Shown here: piece by piece, positions 8,359 to 16,941 of the stretch
Position numbering within the stretch: the stretch's first letter is position 1
How the letters are laid out: every line of letters begins with the position of its first letter
Source: Profundicola sp964553105
GTDB lineage: Bacteria; Bacteroidota; Bacteroidia; Flavobacteriales; Weeksellaceae
Direction of reading: 5' to 3'
DNA: 44,296 nt
Assembly (NCBI GenBank): GCA_964553105.1
Contig: CAZKJO010000015.1
Coordinates: forward strand, 1-44,296
Notes under the pieces: model-generated
What the model saw: only the letters and a program-made list of their open reading frames with translations
The model's database searches: none
What the model was told of the DNA's origin: nothing
Translations under genes and position numbers: made by a program

Positions 8359-8441
8359 AAGTATGTGGATAAGTCCTATTTCTTAATGCAGTAATTTCTT
8401 TATATTTCATAGATTCTTATTATATTCGAGAAATTTTCGAT

Positions 8442-9752
8442 ATGAAAAAAATTGGTCTACACTGGCAGATACTAATTGGTATGGTGCTAGGTATATTATT
8501 TGGATTTTTTGCTGCAGAGATGAATTGGAATCAATTCGTTATTGATTGGATTAAACCTTTTGGAACTGTTTTTATTAATCTATTGAAAATGATTGCAGTA
8601 CCTTTAATCATTGTTTCTTTGATTACAGGAATTGCTGAACTAAAAGATATTTCTAAAATATCTAAAATGGGAGGTAAAACCATCGGATTTTATTTAATGA
8701 CCACCGTGGTAGCTGTTACAGTAGGTTTAACGCTTGCAAATATCATTCAACCAGGTACATTTATAGATGAAACTTCTAGAGATCAATTGATGTCCCAATA
8801 CGCTTCGGATGCTGGTGGAAAAATTTTAGAGGCAGAAAGTCAGAAAGAGCATGGTCCTTTGCAGCCATTAGTAGATATTGTTCCGGATAACTTTTTTAAA
8901 TCTCTAACCGACAACGGTAAAATGTTGCAGGTAATTTTCTTCACCATTTTAATTGGGATTGGATTGATTTTAATTCCAGAAGAAAAAGCAAGACCCGTTA
9001 CCTCTTTTTTCTCTGGATTAAATGAGGTAATCCTTAAGATCATTGATATTATTATGTTAATTGCACCGATTGGTGTATTTGCTTTGTTAGCAGCTATTTT
9101 AGTTGAAATCCCGAGCTTCTCTGTACTACAAGCCTTGTTGGTGTATGCACTAACGGTGTTAGCAGGACTAGCAGTTTTGATTTTAATTTTCTATTCGTTG
9201 TTGATTTCGCTGATAACAAAACATAGTTATTTAGACTTTTTAAAAGCCATTGCTCCAGCGCAATTAGTTGCTTTTTCAACTAGTTCGAGTGCAGCAACAC
9301 TCCCGGTGACCATGGAGAGAGTGACTGAACATTTAGGTGTAGACGAGGAAGTTGCAAGTTTTGTTTTACCATTGGGTGCAACCATTAATATGGACGGAAC
9401 CAGTTTGTATCAAGCGGTAGCGGCTATATTTATTGCTCAAGCTTTTGGAATGCAATTAGACCTAGCTACCCAAGTTATGATTGTTTTAACGGCAACATTG
9501 GCTTCCATTGGATCAGCAGCAGTTCCGAGTGCTGGTATGGTAATGTTGGTAATTGTTTTAGGTCAAGCCGGAATTCCTGAGGCAGGTTTAGCTTTAATTT
9601 TCGCTATAGATAGACCTCTAGATATGTGTAGAACAGTAGTTAATGTAACTTCTGACGCGATGGTTTCTACTTTAATTGCTAAATCAGAAGGCCAATTATT
9701 AGTGCCAGAAGTAAAGGAATGGGATGATCACTATCCTAAAAATATTAGTTAA
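8442..9752 (+). CDS. Dicarboxylate/amino acid:cation symporter (GltPh-like)
   Basis: A 436-residue member of the DAACS family, which imports glutamate, aspartate or C4-dicarboxylates with Na+ or H+. All signatures are present: the serine-rich hairpin STSSSAATLP (279-288), NMDGT (316-320), a second hairpin GSAAVPSAGMVML, and DRPLDMCRTVVNVTSD (390-405). In that last motif Asp394, Arg397, Thr398 and Asn401 align with the residues that bind the substrate in GltPh. The Arg argues for an acidic amino acid or dicarboxylate rather than a neutral one. It has its own upstream interval with a near-consensus -7 element TATATTCG around 8421. Confidence 0.95.
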   Translation: MKKIGLHWQILIGMVLGILFGFFAAEMNWNQFVIDWIKPFGTVFINLLKMIAVPLIIVSLITGIAELKDISKISKMGGKTIGFYLMTTVVAVTVGLTLANIIQPGTFIDETSRDQLMSQYASDAGGKILEAESQKEHGPLQPLVDIVPDNFFKSLTDNGKMLQVIFFTILIGIGLILIPEEKARPVTSFFSGLNEVILKIIDIIMLIAPIGVFALLAAILVEIPSFSVLQALLVYALTVLAGLAVLILIFYSLLISLITKHSYLDFLKAIAPAQLVAFSTSSSAATLPVTMERVTEHLGVDEEVASFVLPLGATINMDGTSLYQAVAAIFIAQAFGMQLDLATQVMIVLTATLASIGSAAVPSAGMVMLVIVLGQAGIPEAGLALIFAIDRPLDMCRTVVNVTSDAMVSTLIAKSEGQLLVPEVKEWDDHYPKNIS

Positions 9753-9789
9753 TGTAAACTATATTACATTACATTCCCTATAAAGAGCT

Positions 9790-9797
9790 TAAATTTG
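9790..9797 (+). promoter_or_regulatory. Probable -7 promoter element for the thioredoxin/TlpA pair
   Basis: TAAATTTG is a perfect TAnnTTTG match 17 nt ahead of the ATG at 9815. Confidence 0.5.
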
Positions 9798-9814
9798 CTA
9801 ATTAAAAAATATTT

Positions 9815-10402
9815 ATGCAATCAAATATGATAGATTTAAAGTTTTATGCTGATAAAGGTATTAGCTTTGAAACTTATTATAAAGAAGTTAAGGAAGTAGC
9901 TAATAGAGATGAGAGTGATGTAATCTTCCATTCATATTATGTATTAAACGCTCAACGAATGGATCGTTTACAGAAAAAAATTACTTTAAGCGATCAACAA
10001 AAAGAGAGATTATCTAAAATTAATAGAAAAATCACTTTCCTTATCATTACAGAAGGTTGGTGTGGAGATGCTGCTCAAAGTTTGCCAGTAGTGCAGAAAA
10101 TAGTTGAAGCCTCTGATAATATTGATGCCAAAATAGTTTATAGAGATGAAAACCCGAACTTAATGGATGCCTACCTGACGAATGGCGGTAAGTCAATCCC
10201 TATTATTGTGGGTATGGATTCAACAACGGGTGAACATATTTTTAGATGGGGGCCAAGACCTGAATTCGGAAATGCTTTACTGAAGCAGTTTAAAGCCGAA
10301 GAAATCACTAAAGAAGAATTTCAATTACAATTACAAAAAGCATATAACAAAGATAAAGGCGCTGCCATTGTCGATGAATTATTATCAAAATTAGAATCAT
10401 GA
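9815..10402 (+). CDS. Thioredoxin-fold protein with a single active-site cysteine
   Basis: A 195-residue cytoplasmic protein with no signal peptide. The thioredoxin-like part starts near residue 72 (KITFLIITEGWCGDA). The redox motif is Cys83-Gly-Asp-Ala86, so the second cysteine of a CxxC pair is replaced by Ala; the cis-proline follows in KSIPII (Pro129). This matches the thioredoxin-9-like family common in Bacteroidota. Such monothiol proteins cannot make the usual internal disulfide and more likely work by a mixed disulfide with a low-molecular thiol, for example bacillithiol. Its last 4 nt overlap the TlpA-like gene, so the two are coupled. ATG 9827 is an alternative start. Confidence 0.88.
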   Translation: MQSNMIDLKFYADKGISFETYYKEVKEVANRDESDVIFHSYYVLNAQRMDRLQKKITLSDQQKERLSKINRKITFLIITEGWCGDAAQSLPVVQKIVEASDNIDAKIVYRDENPNLMDAYLTNGGKSIPIIVGMDSTTGEHIFRWGPRPEFGNALLKQFKAEEITKEEFQLQLQKAYNKDKGAAIVDELLSKLES

Positions 10403-10995
10403 AGTTAAAAAATCTATTTTATTTAATCTTAATTATTTCATTTTTAGGAGCTTGTAAGGAGGAATCTAAAGTTGAAACGACTGCAGCTGAAGAAACTAAA
10501 AAAGAGCAGGTTATAGAAGGTGTTAAAGCAACACCAGTTAAAAAAGATGACAAAGTAGAAACCTCAGTTTCCGCTACAGGAGCACCATCTTACATGGATA
10601 TTGAACTAAAAGGTTATGGAGTGCCAGATGCTAATGTTCAAGATTTTCATGGTAAAGTTGTTTTTGTTAACCATTGGGGAAGCTGGTGTCCACCATGTAG
10701 AATGGAAATGCCAAGCATTCAAAGCTTATATGATGACTATGGAGATAAAGTGGAATTTGTGATGATTGCGATGGAGAAAAAACAAGGAGCTCATGTGCCT
10801 TACATTGAAAGAGAGGGCTATACTTTCCCTGTTTATACAGCATTATCTCCTATTGTAACTGAAATGAAGCCAAGAGCATTCCCAACAACTATTATTTTAG
10901 ACAAACAAGGACAGATTAGAATCAGTGATGTTGGAGCTAAAGATTGGAACGCGCCACAGGTTCGTGAGCTGTTAGATGAATTGCTTGCACAGTAA
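10399..10995 (+). CDS. TlpA-like thiol:disulfide lipoprotein
   Basis: The 198 residues start with a lipoprotein signal ending FLGAC (Cys19), followed by a 40-residue Glu/Lys/Thr-rich linker. The thioredoxin domain starts near residue 65; it has VNHWGSWCPPC with Cys97 and Cys100 and the cis-proline Pro162 in RAFPTT. This is the TlpA/ResA type, which in the periplasm reduces disulfides, for instance in apocytochromes c or metal-binding proteins. A ccsBA cytochrome c assembly gene lies elsewhere in this window, but no direct link is shown. It overlaps the preceding monothiol protein by 4 nt. Confidence 0.93.
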   Translation: MKLKNLFYLILIISFLGACKEESKVETTAAEETKKEQVIEGVKATPVKKDDKVETSVSATGAPSYMDIELKGYGVPDANVQDFHGKVVFVNHWGSWCPPCRMEMPSIQSLYDDYGDKVEFVMIAMEKKQGAHVPYIEREGYTFPVYTALSPIVTEMKPRAFPTTIILDKQGQIRISDVGAKDWNAPQVRELLDELLAQ

Positions 10996-11044
10996 GTTTT
11001 TGAGTTTTGGAATAATATTTGGTTATATATTATAAAACTAAGCT

Positions 11045-11380
11045 ATGAGCAGACTATCAATGATAACCAACCTTTGGAGAAATAAAAAAGAATATGAAAG
11101 CGTGTTTACACGTGAGAAATTAATGGCATATACGAGAATGATTCCTTTAATGTTTAAGGGACAATACAAACCTAAAAAGAAAAGAAATTTATTCTTAGGA
11201 CTTGCGGCTCTTGCCTATATTATTTCACCGCTAGACATTATTCCAGAGCTTTTATTAGGTCCTTTTGGACTATTAGACGACTTTGCGATTCTTTTATTCG
11301 CTATTAGAAGGTTTGATAAAGAGGTTGTTAACTTCCTATTATGGGAAGAACAACAAAGCAATATTATCTATATTGACTAA
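11045..11380 (+). CDS. YkvA-type DUF1232 membrane protein
   Basis: A 111-residue protein with the DUF1232 core: SPLDIIPE (61-68) and GLLDDF (75-80) set in two hydrophobic helices, with a basic KPKKKR stretch just before. The family is widespread but of unknown function. It lies 49 nt after the TlpA-like gene and ends just before a strong terminator, so it may be the last gene of that transcript. Confidence 0.85.
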   Translation: MSRLSMITNLWRNKKEYESVFTREKLMAYTRMIPLMFKGQYKPKKKRNLFLGLAALAYIISPLDIIPELLLGPFGLLDDFAILLFAIRRFDKEVVNFLLWEEQQSNIIYID

Positions 11381-11405
11381 ATATAATCCTAAAATAAGAA
11401 ATAAG

Positions 11406-11436
11406 AATCCTGTGAACTTTCGCAGGATTTTTTTTT
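11406..11436 (+). terminator. Intrinsic terminator before miaA
   Basis: AATCCTGTG pairs with CGCAGGATT (one G-T pair, loop AACTTT), followed by eight or more T. Confidence 0.85.
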
Positions 11437-11453
11437 GAATTTAATTTAAATAT

Positions 11454-11461
11454 TACATTTG
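11454..11461 (+). promoter_or_regulatory. Probable -7 promoter element for miaA
   Basis: TACATTTG is a perfect TAnnTTTG match that ends 4 nt before the miaA ATG, again suggesting a very short or absent 5' leader. Confidence 0.5.
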
Positions 11462-11465
11462 CTTT

Positions 11466-12386
11466 ATGTCGAATAAAAAACATCTGATTGTTATTGTAGG
11501 GCCAACTGCAATTGGTAAGACATCTATGGCGATTGAAGTAGCAAAGTATTTCAATACCGAGATTTTATCGTCGGATAGTCGTCAGTTCTATAAAGAAATG
11601 AATATTGGTACGGCAGTTCCTTCCAAAGAGGAGTTATCGGCCGTTAAACATCATTTTATTCAGCATTTAAGCGTGCATCAAGCTTATTCGGTGGGTGAAT
11701 TCGAAAGAGATGCTATAGCTTTTATAAATGAGTTTTTTAAAACACATGATGCTTTGGTCATGGTGGGAGGTTCAGGTTTGTATGAGAAAGCTGTTACACA
11801 AGGCTTAGATGAATTTCCAGAGGTTGATCCCGGAATCCGAAAGCAGTTAAATGATGAATTAGATTTAATGGGATTAACTGAATTACAAGAAGAGCTAAAA
11901 GAAGCTGACCCATCTTATTACCAAGAAATTGATATAGAAAACCCACATAGAATTATTCGAGCTTTAGAAATTATTAGAGGAACTGGTAAGCCATTTTCAT
12001 CTTTTTTATCTAAAAATACTAAGAAAAGAGACTTTGAAACTATTAAGATTGGACTCACTTTAGAGCGTTCAAAAATCTATGATCGTATCAATCGACGTGT
12101 TGATATAATGATGGAAGATGGTTTGTTAGACGAAGTTAAAGACTTGTATGATTTAAAAGGTTTAAACGCCTTGAATACAGTTGGTTATTCAGAATTATTT
12201 AATTACTTAGATGAAGTGTGGGAATTAGATTTTGCCATTGCTGAAATCAAGAAAAACACACGAAGATTTGCCAAGCGTCAGCTGACTTGGTATCGAAAAG
12301 AGGAGCACTTAACTTGGTTCAATCCAAAGGAAAAAAAAGAAGTGATTGAGTTCATAGAAAATCAAATCAACTCATCAACCGACTAA
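11466..12386 (+). CDS. miaA: tRNA dimethylallyltransferase
   Basis: MiaA transfers a dimethylallyl group to N6 of A37 in tRNAs that read codons starting with U, which steadies codon reading. The 306 residues match the family. The P-loop GPTAIGKT is at 12-19, the DSRQFYKEMNIGTA block at 37-50, the GGSGLYEKAV segment follows, and the C-terminus has the tRNA-binding KRQLTWYRK motif. The MSNKKHLIVIVG start fits homologues exactly and sets the start codon. Its 3' end overlaps the convergent CsaA-like gene by 12 nt. Confidence 0.97.
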   Translation: MSNKKHLIVIVGPTAIGKTSMAIEVAKYFNTEILSSDSRQFYKEMNIGTAVPSKEELSAVKHHFIQHLSVHQAYSVGEFERDAIAFINEFFKTHDALVMVGGSGLYEKAVTQGLDEFPEVDPGIRKQLNDELDLMGLTELQEELKEADPSYYQEIDIENPHRIIRALEIIRGTGKPFSSFLSKNTKKRDFETIKIGLTLERSKIYDRINRRVDIMMEDGLLDEVKDLYDLKGLNALNTVGYSELFNYLDEVWELDFAIAEIKKNTRRFAKRQLTWYRKEEHLTWFNPKEKKEVIEFIENQINSSTD

Positions 12387-12707
12387 ATCTCCATTGTCCA
12401 CTTTTTTATCTGGTGTCATTAAAACCACATCGCCTTCTCCATCATAAATCCCCATAACCAAACATTCTGAAATGAAATTAGCAATTTGTTTGGGCGGAAA
12501 GTTTAATACAGCAATGATCTGTTTTCCTATTAAATCTTCTTTGTTGTAATGCGCTGTAATTTGTGCCGATGAATTCTTAATACCGAACTTGCCAAAATCT
12601 ATTTTGAGTTGATAGGCGGGCTTTCTCGCCTTAGGAAAATCATTAACTTCAATGATAGTCCCGACATGCATTTTGACTTTTTCAAAGTCTGACCAAGAAA
12701 TTTCCAT
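12375..12707 (-). CDS. CsaA-like tRNA-binding domain protein
   Basis: A 110-residue protein made only of a tRNA-binding OB-fold of the EMAP-II/ARC1/MetG-C type. It begins ISWSDFEKVKMHVGTIIEV and has the AQITAHY strand (usually SAQIT) and the FPPKQIANFISECLVMG block typical of CsaA. CsaA was described as a chaperone-like, export-related protein in Bacillus and binds tRNA-like ligands as a dimer; its role in Bacteroidota is not settled. It follows the DUF819 gene by 21 nt on the same strand and overlaps miaA tail-to-tail. Confidence 0.9.
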   Translation of the reverse strand: MEISWSDFEKVKMHVGTIIEVNDFPKARKPAYQLKIDFGKFGIKNSSAQITAHYNKEDLIGKQIIAVLNFPPKQIANFISECLVMGIYDGEGDVVLMTPDKKVDNGDLVG

Positions 12708-12728
12708 AATTGTTGATTTTTTAATCTT

Positions 12729-14012
12729 TTAACCTACCGCAACCATTTCCATTAAGATAGCACAGAATAATGCTCCATAAGTTCCAAGAGCATAGCCTAA
12801 AACAGCCATTAAAACACCTACAGATGCAAGGCTAGGGTTGAAGGCGGATGCAACAATCGGAGCGCTCGCAGCCCCTCCTACATTCGCTTGACTTCCTACG
12901 GCCACGAAGAAGAACGGAGCTCTGATGAGTTTAGCGGTGATTAATAAGACAATAACGTGTACTAACATCCATGTAAGACCAATCACGAACAAACCAATAT
13001 TGTCTTTTTGAAATATTTGCTCTAAATCCATCTTCATACCGATGGTGGCTACTAAAACATAAATGAAGATAGATCCCCAGCGTGTTGCGCCGATTCCCTC
13101 TAACTTTCTTGCTTTTGTAAACGATAAAAGTAAACCCACAGTGGTTGAGATAATCACCAACCAAAAGAAGCTACTCGTTAAAGATTGAAGGTTCATGGAA
13201 CGCAATGTTTCATTGTGGCTTTCCATGAAAGGCGAGATGACATCCGCACCCCAATGCGCCAAAGCAACTCCACCGAAAGCAACTGCCATTAAAGTGAAGG
13301 TTTCTACAGTTGTTGGTATTTTCATCACGGAAGCTTGATAGTCTTCCATTCTTTTTTCTAAGTTTAAAATAGCTGAATTATCTGCGTTTAAGAGCTTATT
13401 GGCTTTGTCTCTAATATTGGCTCCGTAAAGCAAAAAGCCCATCCAGATATTCGCTACAATCACGTCCACAACGATCATTATACCGAAGATGTTGTCAGAA
13501 ACTTCAAACACTTCTTTCATCGCGGTTTGGTTAGCGCCTCCACCAATCCAGCTTCCTGCAATGGTCGACATTCCACGCCAAAGTTCGTCAAGTGTTATGT
13601 TTCCTGGAATTAAACTCGGAAAAACATATTCAATTACTAAAAGTGAAACAGGTCCACCAATTACAATTCCCAAAGTACCGGCTAGGAACATGATAATTGC
13701 TTTTGGTCCTAAACGCATAATTCCCTTAAAATCAATACCTAAACATAGGAGAATTAAAGCGGCAGGTAGAAGAAAGCGAGATGCAACGAAATATAAATTA
13801 GAAACTTCTCCATCCACCAATCCTAGTGGCCACTTGAGTAAAGCTGGTAAGAAATAACACAATAATAGGGCGGGAACGTAGGTAAAGAATTTTTGCCAAA
13901 ACTTTTTACCTGAGGATTCTAAGTAAAAAATACCTGCTAATACGGCCATTAATAAGCCTAAAACAATCGCGTCATTTTCAAAAAATGGTGCAGCTTTTTC
14001 TAATTCTTCCAT
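12729..14012 (-). CDS. DUF819 (YjcL-like) multi-pass membrane protein
   Basis: A 427-residue protein with about eleven hydrophobic segments, fitting the DUF819/YjcL family. Recognisable parts are the first segment DAIVLGLLMAVLAGIFYLE, a conserved GSWIGGGANQTAMKEVF block around residue 155, and the C-terminal GSQANVGGAASAPIVASAFNP block. The two-halved layout with glycine-rich GGGANQ and GGAASAP loops resembles secondary transporters with re-entrant loops, but no substrate is established for the family. It is upstream of the CsaA-like gene and probably co-transcribed with it. Confidence 0.9.
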   Translation of the reverse strand: MEELEKAAPFFENDAIVLGLLMAVLAGIFYLESSGKKFWQKFFTYVPALLLCYFLPALLKWPLGLVDGEVSNLYFVASRFLLPAALILLCLGIDFKGIMRLGPKAIIMFLAGTLGIVIGGPVSLLVIEYVFPSLIPGNITLDELWRGMSTIAGSWIGGGANQTAMKEVFEVSDNIFGIMIVVDVIVANIWMGFLLYGANIRDKANKLLNADNSAILNLEKRMEDYQASVMKIPTTVETFTLMAVAFGGVALAHWGADVISPFMESHNETLRSMNLQSLTSSFFWLVIISTTVGLLLSFTKARKLEGIGATRWGSIFIYVLVATIGMKMDLEQIFQKDNIGLFVIGLTWMLVHVIVLLITAKLIRAPFFFVAVGSQANVGGAASAPIVASAFNPSLASVGVLMAVLGYALGTYGALFCAILMEMVAVG

Positions 14013-14094
14013 GAAAGCGAATATAAAAAAAGATTTTATAGCTAAAAGTAGAATTTAATAAGTTTAATCAACAAATACGCGAGAAAGCTTATGA

Positions 14095-16197
14095 TTAGCT
14101 AATCAAAGCCCAGCTCAATTGTTTTTTGTGAAATGCATCAAAGAATGCTCTGATGTGTTGATTGCTAGGATGTGAAAGGCTTGGGTCTGTTTCTATAAGC
14201 CATTCTGCGGCATTTTTAGCCGCTAAGAAAATAGGTTTGTCTGCTTTTAAATCTGCAATTTTAAAATCAAGTAAACCACTTTGTTGAGTTCCCATCACAT
14301 TCCCTGGTCCGCGTAATTCTAAGTCTACTTCGGCAATCCTAAATCCATCATTGGTTTCGCACATAGTGGAAACTCTTTTGAAGGCGACTTCGTTTAATTT
14401 ATCTGCTGTCATCAGTATGCAATAACTCTGTTCGGCGCCTCTACCCACGCGACCTCGTAATTGGTGTAATTGTGATAATCCAAATTTCTCTGAACTTTCA
14501 ATTACCATGATAGAAGCATTGGGAACGTTGACGCCTACTTCAATAACCGTAGTTGCGACCATGATTTGGGTTTCTCCTTTCACGAATCGCTGCATTTCAT
14601 GCTCTTTGTCAGCTGGTTTCATTTGTCCGTGAACAATGCTAACTGCATATTCGGGTAGGGGGAAAGCGCGTGTAATGCTCTCGTAGCCGTCCATTAAGTC
14701 CTTGTAGTCCATTTTATCTGATTCTTCAATCAATGGATAAACAATATAAGCTTGTCGACCTTTTTGGATTTCGTCTTTAATGAATTTGAAAACCACTAAG
14801 CGGTCTTTGTCTTTTCTGTGAACGGTTTTGATGGGTTTTCTACCGGCAGGTAGCTCATCAATTACCGAGGCGTCTAAATCACCATAAATGGTCATCGCTA
14901 AAGTCCTTGGGATAGGTGTTGCCGTCATAACCAGGATGTGTGGTGGTCGCTTGCCTTTGCGCCATAATTTAGCACGTTGGGCTACGCCAAATCTATGTTG
15001 CTCGTCGATGATGGCTAATCCTAAATTTTTAAATTGAACTTTGTCTTCAATCAAGGCGTGTGTGCCAACCAACATATCTAAATCTCCGTTTTCTAATTGT
15101 TCGTGAATGATTTTTCTGGATGATTTAGGCGTGCTACCAGTGAGTAAAGCTATATTGAGCCCGATTTTGTCTGCTTCTTCTTTTAAGCCATTGTAGTGCT
15201 GTTGTGCGAGAATTTCAGTCGGAGCCATTAGGAGCGATTGAAAACCATTGTCGGCGGCTATAAGTATGCTCAAAAAGGCTACAATTGTTTTTCCACTCCC
15301 TACATCACCTTGCAGAAGTCGATTCATTTGAACTTCTTTTCCTAAATCTGCTCGAATTTCCTTAACCGCACGTTTTTGAGCATTAGTTAGTTCAAATCCC
15401 AAATGATTTTTATAGAAATCATTAAAATAATCTCCAATTTGTGGGAATGCAAAAGATCTGAAGTTTCGCTTTCCATGTGCTTTTTGCGCTTGTAGTGATA
15501 AATGAAGGAAAAAGAATTCTTCAAATTTTAAGCGTTTTCTTGCAGCTTCTAGAGCTTCAGTTGAATCTGGGAAGTGAATATTCTTAAAAGCAGCTTTTCT
15601 GGATGTTAAGTCATATTTACGACATAATTCTTCAGATAAATTTTCTTTGATATAATTTCCAACTTGAATCCAAACCTCTGCCTGAATTTTTTGCCAAACT
15701 CTGGTGTTAATACCGCGTTTCAGGGCTTTTTCGGTATTGCTATATACCGGAAGTAAGCCGTTGTTGCTTTTCTCAGATGATTCTTCTTCAATTTCAGGGT
15801 GGGTAAAGCTTAGTTTGTTGTTGAAAAGGTTGGGTTTTCCATAGATGGTGATAGGTTTTTGAATTAAAGACCTATATTTCTCTACTTGCCATTTGGTTGT
15901 GCGAAACCAAACTAGCTCAACCTCACCGGTGTCATCGATGAAATTCCCGACTAATCTCTTTTTTCTTCCTTCGCCTATTTCTCTTAACGATGTAATTTTT
16001 CCTTTTATTTGGATTTCAGTTGCTGTAGAAGTGACTTCTGATATAGTATAAAATTTAGTTCGATCTACATATCGAAATGGAAAATGATATAGCAAATCTC
16101 TGAATCTAAAAATCCCAAATTCCGACCGAAGAATTTCGGCGCGTTGTGGACCAACGCCTTTTAAATATTCTATGGAAAGTAAAAGTGGATTCTTCAC
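14095..16197 (-). CDS. recG: ATP-dependent DNA helicase RecG
   Basis: RecG reverses stalled replication forks and processes branched DNA such as Holliday junctions. The 700 residues are a normal length. The N-terminal wedge region starts with the helix-hairpin-like YLKGVGPQRAEIL and contains an OB-fold (about 60-135). The superfamily-2 motor has Walker A GDVGSGKT (297-304), DEQH (398-401), MTATPIPRT, and the C-terminal QLRGRVGRG motif. The GVNVPNASIMVIESSEKFGLSQLHQLRGR stretch is typical of RecG. All key residues are intact. Confidence 0.97.
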   Translation of the reverse strand: MKNPLLLSIEYLKGVGPQRAEILRSEFGIFRFRDLLYHFPFRYVDRTKFYTISEVTSTATEIQIKGKITSLREIGEGRKKRLVGNFIDDTGEVELVWFRTTKWQVEKYRSLIQKPITIYGKPNLFNNKLSFTHPEIEEESSEKSNNGLLPVYSNTEKALKRGINTRVWQKIQAEVWIQVGNYIKENLSEELCRKYDLTSRKAAFKNIHFPDSTEALEAARKRLKFEEFFFLHLSLQAQKAHGKRNFRSFAFPQIGDYFNDFYKNHLGFELTNAQKRAVKEIRADLGKEVQMNRLLQGDVGSGKTIVAFLSILIAADNGFQSLLMAPTEILAQQHYNGLKEEADKIGLNIALLTGSTPKSSRKIIHEQLENGDLDMLVGTHALIEDKVQFKNLGLAIIDEQHRFGVAQRAKLWRKGKRPPHILVMTATPIPRTLAMTIYGDLDASVIDELPAGRKPIKTVHRKDKDRLVVFKFIKDEIQKGRQAYIVYPLIEESDKMDYKDLMDGYESITRAFPLPEYAVSIVHGQMKPADKEHEMQRFVKGETQIMVATTVIEVGVNVPNASIMVIESSEKFGLSQLHQLRGRVGRGAEQSYCILMTADKLNEVAFKRVSTMCETNDGFRIAEVDLELRGPGNVMGTQQSGLLDFKIADLKADKPIFLAAKNAAEWLIETDPSLSHPSNQHIRAFFDAFHKKQLSWALIS

Positions 16198-16272
16198 CTC
16201 ACAAATATAAAGAGAATGATTTAGATGACTTTACGCCTAAATATAATTTCATTAAATTTATTGAAAATCAAG

Positions 16273-16372
16273 NNNNNNNNNNNNNNNNNNNNNNNNNNNN
16301 NNNNNNNNNNNNNNNNNNNNNNNNNNNNNNNNNNNNNNNNNNNNNNNNNNNNNNNNNNNNNNNNNNNNNNNN
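16273..16372. other. Assembly gap (100 N)
   Basis: Exactly 100 N; it removes the 3' end of the AcpH-like gene on the minus strand. Confidence 0.98.
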
Positions 16373-16776
16373 TATTTTTCAAACCAATCATACTTAATTA
16401 AAGCCTGCGTAAACTTTAAAAGTTTGGGTGGATATAGATGCTCAGATTCTTGCAAGATACGATAACAATTGTCTTTAAATTCCTCAAAAGCTTGCTGAGA
16501 AAATAGATGCCAGTTCTTGATGAGTAAAAAATCATAATAAACATCTATAATAATGGGTGAGAACTTGTTATAATTCTTATGAAGTTTAGAAGTACTGTTT
16601 TTAACCATGTCATGCGAATCCGAAAAACTGTCGATAAATCGATGCAGAAGAATTCCTTTCTGTAAATCGTCAGGATATTCCTCGTGTTTTTTACCTTTAA
16701 CAATCTCGCCCAGATGATTCCCTACTTGCCAAGCAGGATTATCAAATGACAATAATTGGTGCATTACTAAATTCAT
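16373..16776 (-). CDS. ACP phosphodiesterase-like (AcpH/DUF479) protein, 3' end in assembly gap
   Basis: About 134 N-terminal residues are visible before the gap. The pattern fits AcpH: a short N-terminal helix, GNHLGEIVKGK (19-29), GILLHRFIDSFSDSH (41-55), and an IIIDVYYDFLLIKNW segment. AcpH of E. coli removes 4'-phosphopantetheine from acyl carrier protein. Two family positions differ: the Asp of GNxxADFVxG is Glu24 here, and the His of the YDHFL motif is replaced (YDFLL). The activity may therefore be changed or lost. A -7-like TACCTTTA lies on this strand just upstream (about 16780-16787). The true end of the gene is not visible. Confidence 0.75.
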
Positions 16777-16941
16777 AAGTTAAAGGTAGTGAAATGTATT
16801 TGGTTAAGCTATTAGCAAGATGTTTCTTCAGTGTTAAGCTTTATGTTTTGTGTAATATTAATATTTATTTAAATCGTTTGATTCAATAAATCAATGGTTT
16901 GTGGAGTTCATTTGAATTAAACATTTAATACCATTAAAAAT

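Noticed and set aside
9751..9770. Hairpin after the symporter gene as a terminator
   Set aside because: AATGTAA/TTACATT forms a 7-bp stem but no T tract follows; too weak to call.
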